A DNA stretch of 64,000 nucleotides from UBA3937 sp050951585 (GCA_050951585.1 JBMNJI010000005.1:100165-164164); one strand, 5' to 3'; shown: positions 25,047-34,348, counted from the first letter of the stretch. Numbers and translations: made by a program. Notes: generated from the letters alone by a model not told the origin.

Positions 25047-26063
25047 ATGAAAGAAAAGATTGTCTCGGTATTGATCGCCTTGGTTTTTGGTTTACAATGT
25101 TTCCCGTCGGCTGTTTTTGCCATTGATGCTCCGAAAGATCTTGTGGCAAAACAGGAAAGTTCCGTGCAAAGCACGATGATCGGCTTGTCGTGGAAAAGGG
25201 TCAGCGGAAGCGCCGGGTATAAAATTTATGATCGAAACGTCTTTGTGCGGGATGTGGGTAATAATAACTTTTGCACTTTGACAGGAGTATCCGTTGGGGA
25301 GCATCGCTATACAGTGAAAGCCTATGATCAAAATAATAATCTTTCTTCAGTAAGTAATGTGGTAGTCGTCAGAGTACATCCGCCGGTGACTATTAAGAAA
25401 TACAGTTCGGAAAAGAGTAAGGTTTATCTCGAATGGCAGTTGCCGACTAATGTAACACCCGATGGTCTTACAGTAGAGGATATCTTCATTATTCGTAATA
25501 ATGCTTCCTATCGTAAGTCGAGTGCCGATGAACGTTCATTTACGGATGACCAGGTTGCGGAAAATGTAAAATATACGTATTCTATTGTTATCCGCTGGAG
25601 TGACGGCTTTTTCTCCGCCCCAAACGAACCGATCGCGGTTGTGGTGAAAGACAAAGCACCGACCTATAATCCGGCGAAAAGTATTATTAGTAAACTAAGC
25701 TGGAGTTCGGTGTCTAAACTGCTTCCCGCCAGTATCGCCACCAGTCTAAACGGGTTAAAAAGCAAAAAATCATCTCTGAATCTCAATTGGGGAAAGGCAA
25801 GCAGCATCAAACTCCCTCTCATTAATGTAGGTAGTACGCTAGGGTTAGGTAATAACTTGGGCTTAAGTAGTAACCTGGGCTTAAGTAGTAACCTGGGATT
25901 AGGAAGTAAACTTAAGTTAAGCAGTAATCTCGGAAATATCGGCATCAAGCAACTAAAGTTTCCGAAGCTCCAGGTGAATCTTCTCAAAGCAGGTAACAAT
26001 AATAAGCTGCAGGGCTTGGGAGCTGGTTCCCTTAATTTAAAAAGCAGCAAGATTTCTTTATAA
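25047..26063 (+). CDS. Secreted protein with two fibronectin type III-like domains and Leu/Gly/Ser repeats
   Basis: A 338-residue exported protein: signal peptide ending near AVFA (residue ~26), two Fn3-like domains (~28-110 with LSWKRVSGSAGYKIY; ~113-198 with VYLEWQLP and YTYSIVIRW), then a basic linker and a C-terminal tail of repeats of the form LGLSSN (residues ~268-300) that are tandem at DNA level too (GGCTTAAGTAGTAACCT). Fn3 domains usually mediate binding to polysaccharide or protein. Strong G-run ribosome site (GGGGGGCGAG). Function unknown. Confidence 0.8.
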   Translation: MKEKIVSVLIALVFGLQCFPSAVFAIDAPKDLVAKQESSVQSTMIGLSWKRVSGSAGYKIYDRNVFVRDVGNNNFCTLTGVSVGEHRYTVKAYDQNNNLSSVSNVVVVRVHPPVTIKKYSSEKSKVYLEWQLPTNVTPDGLTVEDIFIIRNNASYRKSSADERSFTDDQVAENVKYTYSIVIRWSDGFFSAPNEPIAVVVKDKAPTYNPAKSIISKLSWSSVSKLLPASIATSLNGLKSKKSSLNLNWGKASSIKLPLINVGSTLGLGNNLGLSSNLGLSSNLGLGSKLKLSSNLGNIGIKQLKFPKLQVNLLKAGNNNKLQGLGAGSLNLKSSKISL

Positions 26064-26080
26064 CGGAAGTGGTAACTTTC

Positions 26081-26098
26081 GCCTCGTGATCACGAGGC
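26081..26098. repeat. 18-bp perfect palindrome
   Basis: GCCTCGTGATCACGAGGC lies 17 bp after the stop of the Fn3-like gene and just ahead of a terminator hairpin. It may add to termination or mRNA protection. Confidence 0.6.
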
Positions 26099-26107
26099 TG
26101 CGGAATT

Positions 26108-26149
26108 GAAGCTATTCACCTTTTGGGGGGGTGAGTAGCTTCTTTCTTT
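26108..26149 (+). terminator. Rho-independent terminator
   Basis: GAAGCTATTCACC pairs with GGTGAGTAGCTTC (one mismatch) and is followed by TTTCTTT. Confidence 0.8.
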
Positions 26150-26188
26150 ATGTGTTCTAATACACCGATTAAAGCGGAGGGATGCAGA

Positions 26189-26217
26189 TTGTAACAGCAG
26201 TTGCATTTTGTTATACT
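26189..26217 (+). promoter_or_regulatory. Promoter of the CBS/DRTGG regulator gene
   Basis: TTGTAA (26189-26194) and TATACT (26212-26217), spacer 17 bp, 88 bp before the start codon. Confidence 0.6.
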
Positions 26218-26304
26218 GGAGAGGAAAAGAAAAACACCGGACCGGATCATTTGTAAAAAAGTGCACAAGCGGTACATAATCAGACATAAATGGGGTGGAT
26301 TGTG

Positions 26305-27684
26305 ATGGAAGGGGACGTCTTGGAGAACGGATTGACCAAGCATGAGCAGATTATTCGATATATTAAGTCATTAACGGTGAACACGAAAGTGTCTGTCCGA
26401 CAAATCGCCAAAACACTGGAAGTAAGTGAGGGTACGGCTTATCGCGCCATTAAGGAGGCGGAGGTTCGGGGTTTGGTCAGTTCCATTCCCAAGGTAGGGA
26501 CGATTCGGATCGAAAAAAAGGAAGAAAAGCAGATTGAACGGCTTACCCTGCAAGAGATAGCGAGAATTGTCGAGGGAGAGTTTCTGACCGGGCAGAAAGC
26601 GGCCGGCACTGCTCCGCTTAATTTTGTTTTAGGCAGTTATAGCTCGGTGACGATCAAAGAATTCTTAGACCGGGATTCCCTGCTGATTGTGGGCGACCGT
26701 CTGGAATTGCAGCAGACAGCCCTGGAGGTGGGCGCTCATTTAATGGTTACGGCGGCGTTGGAAGTACCGCAGATGATTATTCGCGAAGCCGCAGAAAAGG
26801 GGCTGGCGGTCATCTCGTGCCCTTATGATGGGTTTGAGGCTGTATCGATGTTAAACAGGGTGGCTAATGATCGTTTTATGGATAAGGAATTAATTCATGT
26901 GGGCGATATTATGGTGAAGGAAGTTTTATCTTTACCAATTGAAGCCACCGTGCAAGATTGGCACATGATGGCTGCGCAAACCGGGTACAGCAGATTCCCG
27001 GTTCTTGACCAGAACGGAGCGGTGGTCGGAATTGTCACCGCCGTGGATGTGGCCGGGAAAGACCGGCAAGACAGTATTTTAACGGTGATGACCAAGGATG
27101 TTTTGATGGTAGACCCGCGGATGCTGGTTTCCCACCTTTCCCGAATGCTGGTCTGGGAAGGTTTTGAGCTGGTGCCGATTGTGGAACGGCATAAGCTGGT
27201 AGGGGTGGTTAGCCGTCAGGATATTATCAAGGCCTTTCAACAGACGCAAAAACAGCCTCATGTGGGCGAGACCATCGACAATCTGGTGATGAGCGGGTTC
27301 AAACTGGAGAAATGGACGGAAGAAAAAGGAACAGAACAGGAAGAAAGAAAAGGGACGAAGGTCGAAGCAGGGATTAAGCTAAGCGGCGAGATTACGCGGT
27401 TTATGATCAACGAAGACGGCACGGCCAGTCCGGGTATTTTGACGACGATTATTTCGACGGCGGCATATATTGTCGCGCGAAAAGAGTACCGCCTCGATAC
27501 GGTGGTCGATAACCTGACTTTACAGCATTTGCATCCGCTGGCGATTGGTGATGTGGTTGAGGTTGTGGCGCGGAATGTCCATTTGGGAAAGAAGTTTTGC
27601 CTTGCTGATGTTTGTGTGTATGGAGAGAAGGACGGGCTTTTGAAGGCAAAGGCAGTAGTGAGTTCCAGAGTTGTCAAAAGGTAA
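26305..27684 (+). CDS. ytoI: YtoI-type regulator: HTH, DRTGG, CBS pair and hotdog domains
   Basis: A 459-residue cytoplasmic protein with the domain order of Bacillus YtoI: N-terminal helix-turn-helix (~10-65, VSVRQIAKTLEVSEGTAYRAIK), DRTGG domain (~100-190, with DRLELQQTALEVGAHLMVT), two CBS domains (~195-325, IMVKEVLSL...VVGIVTAVDVAG and MTKDVLMV...LVGVVSRQDIIKAF) and a C-terminal hotdog domain (~345-459). CBS domains usually bind adenosine nucleotides and hotdog domains acyl-CoA-like ligands, so this is probably a ligand-sensing regulator; targets are unknown. GGGGTGG before ATG 26305 decides the start. Confidence 0.87.
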   Translation: MEGDVLENGLTKHEQIIRYIKSLTVNTKVSVRQIAKTLEVSEGTAYRAIKEAEVRGLVSSIPKVGTIRIEKKEEKQIERLTLQEIARIVEGEFLTGQKAAGTAPLNFVLGSYSSVTIKEFLDRDSLLIVGDRLELQQTALEVGAHLMVTAALEVPQMIIREAAEKGLAVISCPYDGFEAVSMLNRVANDRFMDKELIHVGDIMVKEVLSLPIEATVQDWHMMAAQTGYSRFPVLDQNGAVVGIVTAVDVAGKDRQDSILTVMTKDVLMVDPRMLVSHLSRMLVWEGFELVPIVERHKLVGVVSRQDIIKAFQQTQKQPHVGETIDNLVMSGFKLEKWTEEKGTEQEERKGTKVEAGIKLSGEITRFMINEDGTASPGILTTIISTAAYIVARKEYRLDTVVDNLTLQHLHPLAIGDVVEVVARNVHLGKKFCLADVCVYGEKDGLLKAKAVVSSRVVKR

Positions 27685-27719
27685 AGCAATAGGAGAGGAA
27701 GAAGAAGGGAGCTTGAGCC

Positions 27720-30700
27720 GTGGCTTTTGTTCATTTGCATAATCATACGTGTTACAGTCTCCTGGATGGAGCCAGTAAAATCAAGGAATTAGTAAAACAG
27801 GCGAAGGAAGCGGGCATGGAGGCTTTGGCCATTACCGATCACGGCGTGATGTACGGGGTGATTGAGTTTTATAAGGAGGCCAAAAAGGCCGGACTGCATC
27901 CCGTGCTTGGTTGTGAGGTGTATGTGGCGCCCCGCAGCCGTTTCGACAAAGTGGCGGGGCTGGATGATACGCCTTATCATCTTGTGTTGCTGGCCGAAAA
28001 TCAGGAGGGATATGCCAACTTACTGAAGCTTGTTTCAGCGGCCTGGCTGGAAGGCTTTTATTATAAACCGCGGGTGGATGTGGAATTGCTCCAAAAACAC
28101 AGCAAGGGTTTAATTGCGTTATCCGCGTGTCTGGCCGGGGAAATTCCCGCCTTGCTTTTACAGAACAAAGAGGAGGAGGCGCGCCAAAAGGCGTTGCTTT
28201 ACCGGGATATTTTCGGGGAGCGGAATTTCTTTCTGGAATTACAGGACCACGGATTGGCCGAGCAACGCCGGGTCAATGCCGGTGTGGTGCGGATTGCGAA
28301 GGAAACGGGCATTCCGCTGGTGGCCACTAATGATGCCCATTATCTGCGTCGGGAGGATGCCTTTATTCAGGATATTCTCTTATGCATTCAAACCGGGAAA
28401 ACCATTGCCGAAGAGGGACGGTTGCATTTTGAGACGCAGGAATTCTATTTAAAAGATGAGAAGGAAATGCGGCTGCTGTTTGGCGATTATCCGGAGGCGT
28501 TGACGAATACGGCGGAGATTGCCGAGCGCTGTCAGGTGGATTTTACTTTTGGGGAAAACCATCTGCCGCCCTTTCAGGTTCCCGCAGGTTATACGGCCGA
28601 CAGCTATTTAGGTGAGCTGTGTCAAAAGGGGCTGGAGGAACGTTATCCCCGGATTGAAGCGGTGCATGAAAACAGGCTCAAGTATGAGCTTGACGTGATT
28701 AAAAAAATGGGCTACAGCAGTTATTTCCTGATTGTGTGGGATTTTATCCATTTTGCCAAGGCCCAGGGCATTTTTGTCGGCCCGGGGAGGGGCTCGGCGG
28801 CAGGCAGTCTGGTCTCTTATTGTCTGGGGATTACCGATGTTGATCCCTTGAAGTATGATTTGCTGTTTGAAAGATTTTTGAATCCGGAAAGGGTGAGCAT
28901 GCCGGATATTGATATTGACTTTTGCTTTGAGCGCCGCGGCGAAGTGATTGATTACGTGATGGAGAAATACGGGAAGGACCGGGTGGCCCAGATTATCACT
29001 TTTGGAACCATGGCGGCGCGGGCGGCTATTCGGGATGTGGGCCGGGCCATGGGGATTCCTCTTTATCAGGTGGATAAGGTGGCGAAGCTTGTCCCGATGG
29101 AACCGGGGATGACCATTGCCAGGGCTCTGGAGGTTTCCCCCGAACTGGCGGCGATGCGGGAGGAGGATGAGACGGTCAGAGAACTGCTCACGACTTCGCA
29201 AGCCCTCGAAGGGATTCCGCGCCATTCCGGAATACACGCGGCGGGCATCGTGATTGCCGCGGAGCCTTTAGAACATCATTTGCCCTTGCAAAGAACCTCG
29301 GAAGGATTGGTTTGTACCCAGTTCGCCAAGGAGACGGTGGAAGAAATCGGTCTTTTAAAAATGGATTTACTGGGGCTGCGTACCTTAACGGTGATCAATA
29401 ATGCGGTGGCTTTGGTCAAAGAGAGTCAGGGCAGGGAGATTAGCATCGGGCGCATTCCCCTTGATGATTCTGCGGTATATGATTTGCTTTCGGCTGGTGA
29501 TACTATTGGTGTGTTCCAATTGGAAAGTTCCGGCTTACGGGCGATTTTGCGGGATTTAAAACCGCGTACCTTTGAGGATATTATTGCGCTGGTGGCCCTT
29601 TATCGACCGGGACCGCTGGGTAGCGGCATGGTGGAGGATTTTATCAAGCGTAAACACAAGGAAGTGGAGATAACCTATCTTCATCCGGCCTTGCAGCCGA
29701 TTTTGGAGACAACCTACGGGGTCATTCTGTATCAGGAACAGGTCATGCGGATTGCCAGTGAATTAGCCGGTTTTACGCTGGGGGAAGCTGATCTTCTGCG
29801 GCGGGCCATGGGCAAGAAAAAGCTGGAGATTATCACGGGGCTGCGCAAACAGTTTGTCGAAGGGGCGGAGAAGAAGAAAGGGATTACCGCCGAGATTGCC
29901 GGAAAGATTTTTGATTTGATGGAGTATTTTGCGGGTTACGGCTTTAATAAGAGTCATTCGGCGGCGTATGCTTTTTTGGCTTACCAGACCGCTTACCTGA
30001 AGGCCCATTATCCGGTGGAGTTTCTAGCGGCTCTCTTAACCAGTGTCATTGAAACAAAAGACCGCGTCCCGTTTTATATTGAAGAATGCCGGCAGAGAAA
30101 GATTGAGATTCTGCCGCCGGATGTGAATGAGAGCGGGGTTAGCTTTTCGGTCAGCGGTAATAAAATCCGTTTTGGGCTGGCGGCGATCAAACAGGTGGGC
30201 TATCAGGCGATTCAGGCCATTTTGGAGGAGCGGGAAAAGGAACCGTTCCGGAGCTTGCAGGATTTTTGCGAGCGGGTCGATTTAACCAACCTGAACCGGC
30301 GGGTGATTGAAAACCTGATTAAAGCAGGTGCTTTTAGCACGGTGCATGAGGGCAGGGCGCAGTTGCTGATGGTTTTGCAGGCCTGCCTCGACCAGGCCAT
30401 GGCCTGGCAGCGCGACAAGAATTCCAATCAGATTAACTTATTCGACCTGGCGCAGGGAGACGCCGAGAGGGAGCGGTTAGCGTGTCCGCCCATTCCCCTG
30501 CCGGAGGTCAGGGAGTTTACAGAGAAGGAGATTCTCCAGATGGAGAAAGAAGTGCTCGGTCTTTATTTAAGCGGGCATCCGCTGGCTCAGTTCAAAGGGG
30601 TGCTGGAGCGGAAGACGAGCGGCACGATTGAGAATTTGGTGGCGGCAGGAGAAGACCGGGAGGCGGTGACGTTAGGCGGCATCATTACGGCCCCGCGGCG

Positions 30701-31145
30701 TTCGGTCACCAAAAGAGGGCAAACGATGGCCTATTTTGTCCTGGAGGATCTGACGGGGAGTATTGATGCCCTGCTTTTTCCCAGTAATCTGCTGAAATAT
30801 AATCAGCTGTTGCAGGAGGATTTGCCTGTTTTAGTGACCGGCCGCTTGAATTTACAGGACGATAAACCGAAAATACTGGTGGACCGGATGCAGTCTTTGG
30901 AGCATAACCAGGCGGGGCGTAAGCTCTATTTAAAAATATCCTCCCTGGCGGAAAAGGAGGAAATCTGGCAAAGGCTGTTGCCGGTGATTAAACAGTATCG
31001 CGGGAATTCGCCGGTTTATCTCTATTATCCGGAGAATAACAAGCTAATTGAAAGTAACCAAAAGTACTGGGTGGAGGTTTCGCCGCCTTTGTTGCGGGAA
31101 TTGGAAAAAATCCTCGGAGAAGGAGCAGTCAGTGTTCGTGGTTAG
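27720..31145 (+). CDS. dnaE: DNA polymerase III alpha subunit, DnaE type
   Basis: Replicative polymerase subunit. The 1141-residue protein has an N-terminal PHP domain (HNHTCYSLLDGA, ITDHGVMYG, NDAHYL), the polymerase palm with GPGRGSAAGSLVSY and catalytic PDIDIDF, the fingers (RPGPLGSGMVEDF), and GYGFNKSHSAAYA; then helix-hairpin-helix and an OB-fold (~980-1070, TLGGIITAPRRSVTKRGQTM). This is the DnaE form, distinct from Gram-positive PolC. GTG start at 27720 gives the normal N-terminus MAFVHLHNHT. 35 bp after ytoI. Confidence 0.97.
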   Translation: MAFVHLHNHTCYSLLDGASKIKELVKQAKEAGMEALAITDHGVMYGVIEFYKEAKKAGLHPVLGCEVYVAPRSRFDKVAGLDDTPYHLVLLAENQEGYANLLKLVSAAWLEGFYYKPRVDVELLQKHSKGLIALSACLAGEIPALLLQNKEEEARQKALLYRDIFGERNFFLELQDHGLAEQRRVNAGVVRIAKETGIPLVATNDAHYLRREDAFIQDILLCIQTGKTIAEEGRLHFETQEFYLKDEKEMRLLFGDYPEALTNTAEIAERCQVDFTFGENHLPPFQVPAGYTADSYLGELCQKGLEERYPRIEAVHENRLKYELDVIKKMGYSSYFLIVWDFIHFAKAQGIFVGPGRGSAAGSLVSYCLGITDVDPLKYDLLFERFLNPERVSMPDIDIDFCFERRGEVIDYVMEKYGKDRVAQIITFGTMAARAAIRDVGRAMGIPLYQVDKVAKLVPMEPGMTIARALEVSPELAAMREEDETVRELLTTSQALEGIPRHSGIHAAGIVIAAEPLEHHLPLQRTSEGLVCTQFAKETVEEIGLLKMDLLGLRTLTVINNAVALVKESQGREISIGRIPLDDSAVYDLLSAGDTIGVFQLESSGLRAILRDLKPRTFEDIIALVALYRPGPLGSGMVEDFIKRKHKEVEITYLHPALQPILETTYGVILYQEQVMRIASELAGFTLGEADLLRRAMGKKKLEIITGLRKQFVEGAEKKKGITAEIAGKIFDLMEYFAGYGFNKSHSAAYAFLAYQTAYLKAHYPVEFLAALLTSVIETKDRVPFYIEECRQRKIEILPPDVNESGVSFSVSGNKIRFGLAAIKQVGYQAIQAILEEREKEPFRSLQDFCERVDLTNLNRRVIENLIKAGAFSTVHEGRAQLLMVLQACLDQAMAWQRDKNSNQINLFDLAQGDAERERLACPPIPLPEVREFTEKEILQMEKEVLGLYLSGHPLAQFKGVLERKTSGTIENLVAAGEDREAVTLGGIITAPRRSVTKRGQTMAYFVLEDLTGSIDALLFPSNLLKYNQLLQEDLPVLVTGRLNLQDDKPKILVDRMQSLEHNQAGRKLYLKISSLAEKEEIWQRLLPVIKQYRGNSPVYLYYPENNKLIESNQKYWVEVSPPLLRELEKILGEGAVSVRG

Positions 31146-31332
31146 GGAGTTATGTCAGAATAAGAAAAGATTTTTTCGCTTCATAGCAGGATTATGCGAA
31201 TATGCTCACGAATAAACTGTTTATAAATCCCATTGCGAAAAGATATCCTATTTAGTAGCAGCACGTAAAAATTGATGCTTAATCGATGAAAAAAACGAAA
31301 CAGCAAATTTGATACAGTAAGGGAGATATAAG

Positions 31333-31824
31333 ATGAGAACAGCGATTTATCCGGGAACTTTTGATCCAATTACCAACGGGCATCTTCATATTGCCGAAAG
31401 ATCATGCAAATTGTACGATCGGATTATTATTGCGGTGGCCAATGATAACTACAAAAACAATTTATTTTCCCTGCCGGAACGAATGGTGATGCTCGAGGAG
31501 AGTACCCGCCATTTACCGAATGTGGAGGTGTGCAGCTTTACCGGCTTGCTGGCCGATTATGCACGAGAAATAGGCGCAGTTGCCGTGATTCGTGGATTGC
31601 GGGCGATTTCCGATTTTGAATATGAAATGCAGATGGCAGCCATGAACAAACATCTCAATCACGAATTGGAAACGGTCTTTTTAATGGCGGAGGGCGATTA
31701 TGCCTTTCTCAGTTCGTCCATGATTAAGCAGGTGGCGCTGATTGGCGCCAAAGTAGATGAAATGGTACCTTCGATTGTCAATCAGTACCTGAAGGAGAAA
31801 TATAATTTAGGTATTCAATATTAG
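31333..31824 (+). CDS. coaD: Phosphopantetheine adenylyltransferase
   Basis: Fourth step of coenzyme A synthesis: 4'-phosphopantetheine plus ATP to dephospho-CoA. The 163-residue protein has the nucleotidyltransferase motif in YPGTFDPITNGHLHI, the RGLRAISDFEYE substrate segment and SSSMIKQVA near the C-terminus. GGGAGA precedes the ATG. Length and motifs match the family completely. Confidence 0.96.
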   Translation: MRTAIYPGTFDPITNGHLHIAERSCKLYDRIIIAVANDNYKNNLFSLPERMVMLEESTRHLPNVEVCSFTGLLADYAREIGAVAVIRGLRAISDFEYEMQMAAMNKHLNHELETVFLMAEGDYAFLSSSMIKQVALIGAKVDEMVPSIVNQYLKEKYNLGIQY

Positions 31825-31913
31825 ACATTCAATTGAGCAATTCTGATTAGGCATGCATTTAGGCGATTCTGATTAGGCATCTATTATACTCGGCATCCAG
31901 ATATTAGGTATTT
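31806..31913. repeat. Five short ATTAGRYATNY direct repeats
   Basis: Units at 31806, 31820, 31846, 31872 and 31903 share the core WTTAGRYAT; two are embedded in a longer 15-nt direct repeat (ATTCTGATTAGGCAT) 26 bp apart. The run begins inside the 3' end of coaD and ends just before the mtrB ribosome site. The TAG triplets are ~14-30 nt apart, too far for a TRAP site. Function unknown. Confidence 0.6.
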
Positions 31914-31949
31914 CTTTTTGATTTTCGCAGGTAGGAGGGGATAAACCGC

Positions 31950-32186
31950 ATGGAAAATAACATTGAAAAAGCGAATTCGCAGGACTATTTTGTAGTGAAG
32001 GCACTGGAAAACGGGGTCACGATCATCGGTTTAACCAGAGGAAAAGATACGAAGTTTCATCATACGGAAAAGCTGGACCGTGGTGAAGTGATGCTGGCTC
32101 AGTTTACGGAGTACACCTCAGCGGTAAAAATAAGAGGAAAAGCCCAGGTTTTTACCAAGCATGGCATGATAGAATCCGGAGATTAG
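31950..32186 (+). CDS. mtrB: TRAP, trp RNA-binding attenuation protein
   Basis: Ring-forming (11-mer) tryptophan sensor that binds GAG/UAG repeats in leader RNAs of tryptophan genes. The 78-residue sequence aligns end to end with Bacillus TRAP: GVTIIGLTRGKDTKFHH, EKLDRGE, AQFTEYTSAVKIRG. Tryptophan-contact residues (Thr29, Thr34, and the SAVK strand) and the RNA-contact residues equivalent to Bacillus Glu36, Lys37, Lys56 and Arg58 (here Glu40, Lys41, Lys60, Arg62) are kept. No trp operon or anti-TRAP gene is in the window. GTAGGAGGGG ribosome site. Confidence 0.95.
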   Translation: MENNIEKANSQDYFVVKALENGVTIIGLTRGKDTKFHHTEKLDRGEVMLAQFTEYTSAVKIRGKAQVFTKHGMIESGD

Positions 32187-32217
32187 TCTTATCACGCGTC
32201 ATAAGGAGGTTTTTTTC

Positions 32218-32418
32218 ATGTGGAAGGTAGTTTACATCTCGCCCAATAAGGTTGTTGCCGAGCAAATCAAGACTTTACTCACGAATGAAGGCATCCTGGT
32301 GATGCTTCGTTCGGCAGGAGTACCTCATCTGGGGGATTCCGGCCCGGTGGAGGTAATGGTACCGGAGACGGAGGCGGAAGAGGCCAGCATGATCCTAACC
32401 GAGAATGCTTCGATTTGA
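32218..32418 (+). CDS. Small DUF2007-like protein
   Basis: A 66-residue soluble protein (MWKVVYISPNKVVAEQIKTL, then GILVMLRSAG, then VEVMVPETEAEEASMIL). The beta-alpha-beta pattern and the end of the domain fit the DUF2007 (putative signal-transducing) family found beside many small Firmicute genes. AAGGAGG site, 31 bp after mtrB, so probably co-transcribed. Function unknown. Confidence 0.75.
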   Translation: MWKVVYISPNKVVAEQIKTLLTNEGILVMLRSAGVPHLGDSGPVEVMVPETEAEEASMILTENASI

Positions 32419-32562
32419 GTTGCCTGTTTTTCTCTATTGTTATTATTGTTTTTAAGATTGTTGTTTTTAAGGCAGATGCTTTTACCATTAAGGGATAATT
32501 CTCTGTTTTCTGGGAGTTGTGTAGTCATAGTATTTTTGAGCTTGCGGTGAGGGGTTGATGGG

Positions 32563-32874
32563 ATGTCCTATGATAGCCGGTTAAAAGACAAATTTACCGA
32601 AGAACTATTTGAGGCTGTTTTGCTTTTGCAAAATAAAGAAGAGTGTTATCGCTTTTTTGAGGACATCTGTACGGTGGCCGAAATAAAGGCGATGGCGCAA
32701 CGCCTGGAAGTAGCCAAGATGCTGGACCGGGATTTGACTTACACGGATATTGCCGAAAAGACGGGGGCCAGTACGGCTACAATCAGCAGGGTGAAAAGGT
32801 GTTTATTCTTTGGCGCCGATGGCTACAGAGCAATTCTTGACAGGTTGAAGAAACGGAAACGACAGAAAGATTAG
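32563..32874 (+). CDS. yerC: YerC/YecD-type TrpR-like DNA-binding protein
   Basis: A 103-residue helical protein with the TrpR-like repressor fold: FTEELFEAVLLLQNKEECYRFF, then the helix-turn-helix VAEIKAMAQRLEVAKML...YTDIAEKTGASTATISRVKR. YerC proteins bind DNA, and in Bacillus one (HisR/YerC) was reported to repress histidine genes; the his operon lies 4.8 kb downstream here. Target assignment is inference. Terminator follows at 32972. Confidence 0.88.
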   Translation: MSYDSRLKDKFTEELFEAVLLLQNKEECYRFFEDICTVAEIKAMAQRLEVAKMLDRDLTYTDIAEKTGASTATISRVKRCLFFGADGYRAILDRLKKRKRQKD

Positions 32875-32971
32875 GAAAAGAAAACGGAAGCTAGGGAAAA
32901 GACAAGTAAAGGTAAATAGAGAAGAGACCCTGTGCAAGGGACAGACAGTAGAAAAAGAGAATAATATAGGC

Positions 32972-32997
32972 AAAAAACCGGTATAACCGGTTTTTTG
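32972..32997 (+). terminator. Rho-independent terminator
   Basis: AAAAAACCGG-tataa-CCGGTTTTTT; symmetrical, so it may work in both directions. Confidence 0.8.
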
Positions 32998-33016
32998 TTT
33001 GAAAGGATACTGATGG

Positions 33017-33696
33017 GTGCAGGTGACTGTTCGAAGAAAATGCTCTATTTATCATGAAATTTTTCAAGATGAGGAGAGTTATTTTGCTCATATAAAAGAA
33101 GCGCATTATGAAAATTATAATGCTTAATTAAAAGGATATTAGATTTAGATGATACTGGTTATATACTCGCCAAAGATGATGAGAGAATCGAGTATGACGG
33201 GAATTTCAATGTCCAAGAGGAAGAATATTTATATAAATCTGATTTGATTCCTTATTGGGAACCGGAAAATTTGATTTGCAAGCAACAACTATTTGGAGTT
33301 TCCCGGACAGAGGAAATTGGGCAACTCATAATCCGAAGTATAGAGGGAATTGGTCGCCATATATATCAAGAAACAATTATTTTAAGATATTCAAATATTG
33401 GAGGCTGTATTTTAGACCAGTTTCTTGGAAGCGGCACTACCTTAGTAGAAGCAAAACTATTAAAGAGAAGAGGGGTAGGAATTGATATTAATTCTGAGGC
33501 ATTAAAAATAGCAGAAAGTAATCTTAACTTTAAAATAAGAGATAGTTTTGAACCGAAAATTTTGCACGGAGATGCAAGAAAGTTGGAGACAATTCAAGAT
33601 AATAGTATTGAGTTAATATGTACCCATCCCCCATATGCTAATATTATAAAATATAGTCAGGATAACGATAAGGGCTTAAGGCCTTATTTTTTCTGA
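33017..33696 (+). pseudogene. Decayed DNA methyltransferase
   Basis: Remnant of an N4/N6-type DNA methyltransferase. In order, three frames encode: YHEIFQDEESYFAHIKEAHY (from GTG 33017), then LDLDDTGYILAKDDERIEYD to IPYWEPENLI, then IWSFPDRGNWATHNPKYRGN, then ILRYSNIGG, the SAM motif LDQFLGSGTTLVEA, and the catalytic THPPYANIIKYS. Single-base changes explain the switches: a lost T at ~33124 (giving TAA 33125), a lost A at ~33283 and an extra A at ~33375. After KYSQD the C-terminal ~100 residues are gone. Non-functional. Confidence 0.85.
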
Positions 33697-33711
33697 TCTC
33701 TTACAATTATG

Positions 33712-33959
33712 CTTTTATATTAATGACATCAGAGACAAAATTAAATGGAACTTTTTGGGTATAACAAACGTCTTATTATTAGGGAAAAAACATTAACGCA
33801 ATATGACAGGATTCAACAAACCTTTTGCTGGCAATTTGGTACAATAGTTAATAATATGGTAGAAATCCAAGAAATGGTTTCTGGAAAGAAAGTAGGTGGG
33901 TTAAATGAGGTAATAGAACATGGAGCTTTCAATTTTTCATTCTTTTCCCTTTTTGGCTT
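33712..33959 (+). pseudogene. Remnant of a second restriction-modification gene
   Basis: Two overlapping frames read NDIRDKIKWNFLGITNVLLLG and then EKTLTQYDRIQQTFCWQFGTIVNNMVEIQ; loss of one G at ~33781 would join them. Position directly after the methyltransferase remnant suggests the C-terminal part of the cognate restriction endonuclease or a specificity protein. Identity is not certain; no catalytic motif is visible. Confidence 0.5.
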
Positions 33960-33968
33960 GATTTTCGG

Positions 33969-34235
33969 TTAGGAGGCTTGATATGAGGTTTTGAATAATT
34001 CGCAGAGAACAGCGAGCACCGGCTGCGATTTCAAGGCTTTAACCCATTTAGCAATACTAACAAAGCCTTTCAAGCCCATCACAAAGAAAGAGCGAAGCAT
34101 AGTCAAGGGATAAGGTGGAACTTTACCATGCGTAAAGGAAGCATAACATGACTCAAGAATAGGAATGGCTTTGGACAAATCTGCAAGACACACTTTAGCA
34201 ATGAGTTCCTGATAGTTCTTTAGAATTCGTTTCAT
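33969..34235 (-). mobile_element. Transposase N-terminal remnant
   Basis: Minus-strand frame from ATG 34235 encodes about 88 residues: MKRILKNYQELIAKVC, then LSKAIPILESCYASFTHG, LTMLRSFFVMGLKGF and SIAKWVKALKSQPVLAVLCE. This is the helical N-terminal region typical of IS4/IS1182-like transposases; it stops at a TAA where the catalytic DDE domain should begin, so the element is truncated. No terminal inverted repeats could be recognised. It lies between the restriction-modification remnant and the M23-like gene. Confidence 0.65.
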
Positions 34236-34348
34236 TTTCAGCGAACCAGACCATGAGGAAAACCAATTTTGGTGTATTCCGCAAGGCAATAAACTAGCCC
34301 TCGGAAGATTATTCGAGAGCGCATTTAACGATGAGAGGGGTAATTTAA

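Noticed and set aside
31806..31913. WTTAGRYAT repeats as a TRAP autoregulatory site
   Set aside because: TAG triplets are ~14-30 nt apart, not 2-3 nt.
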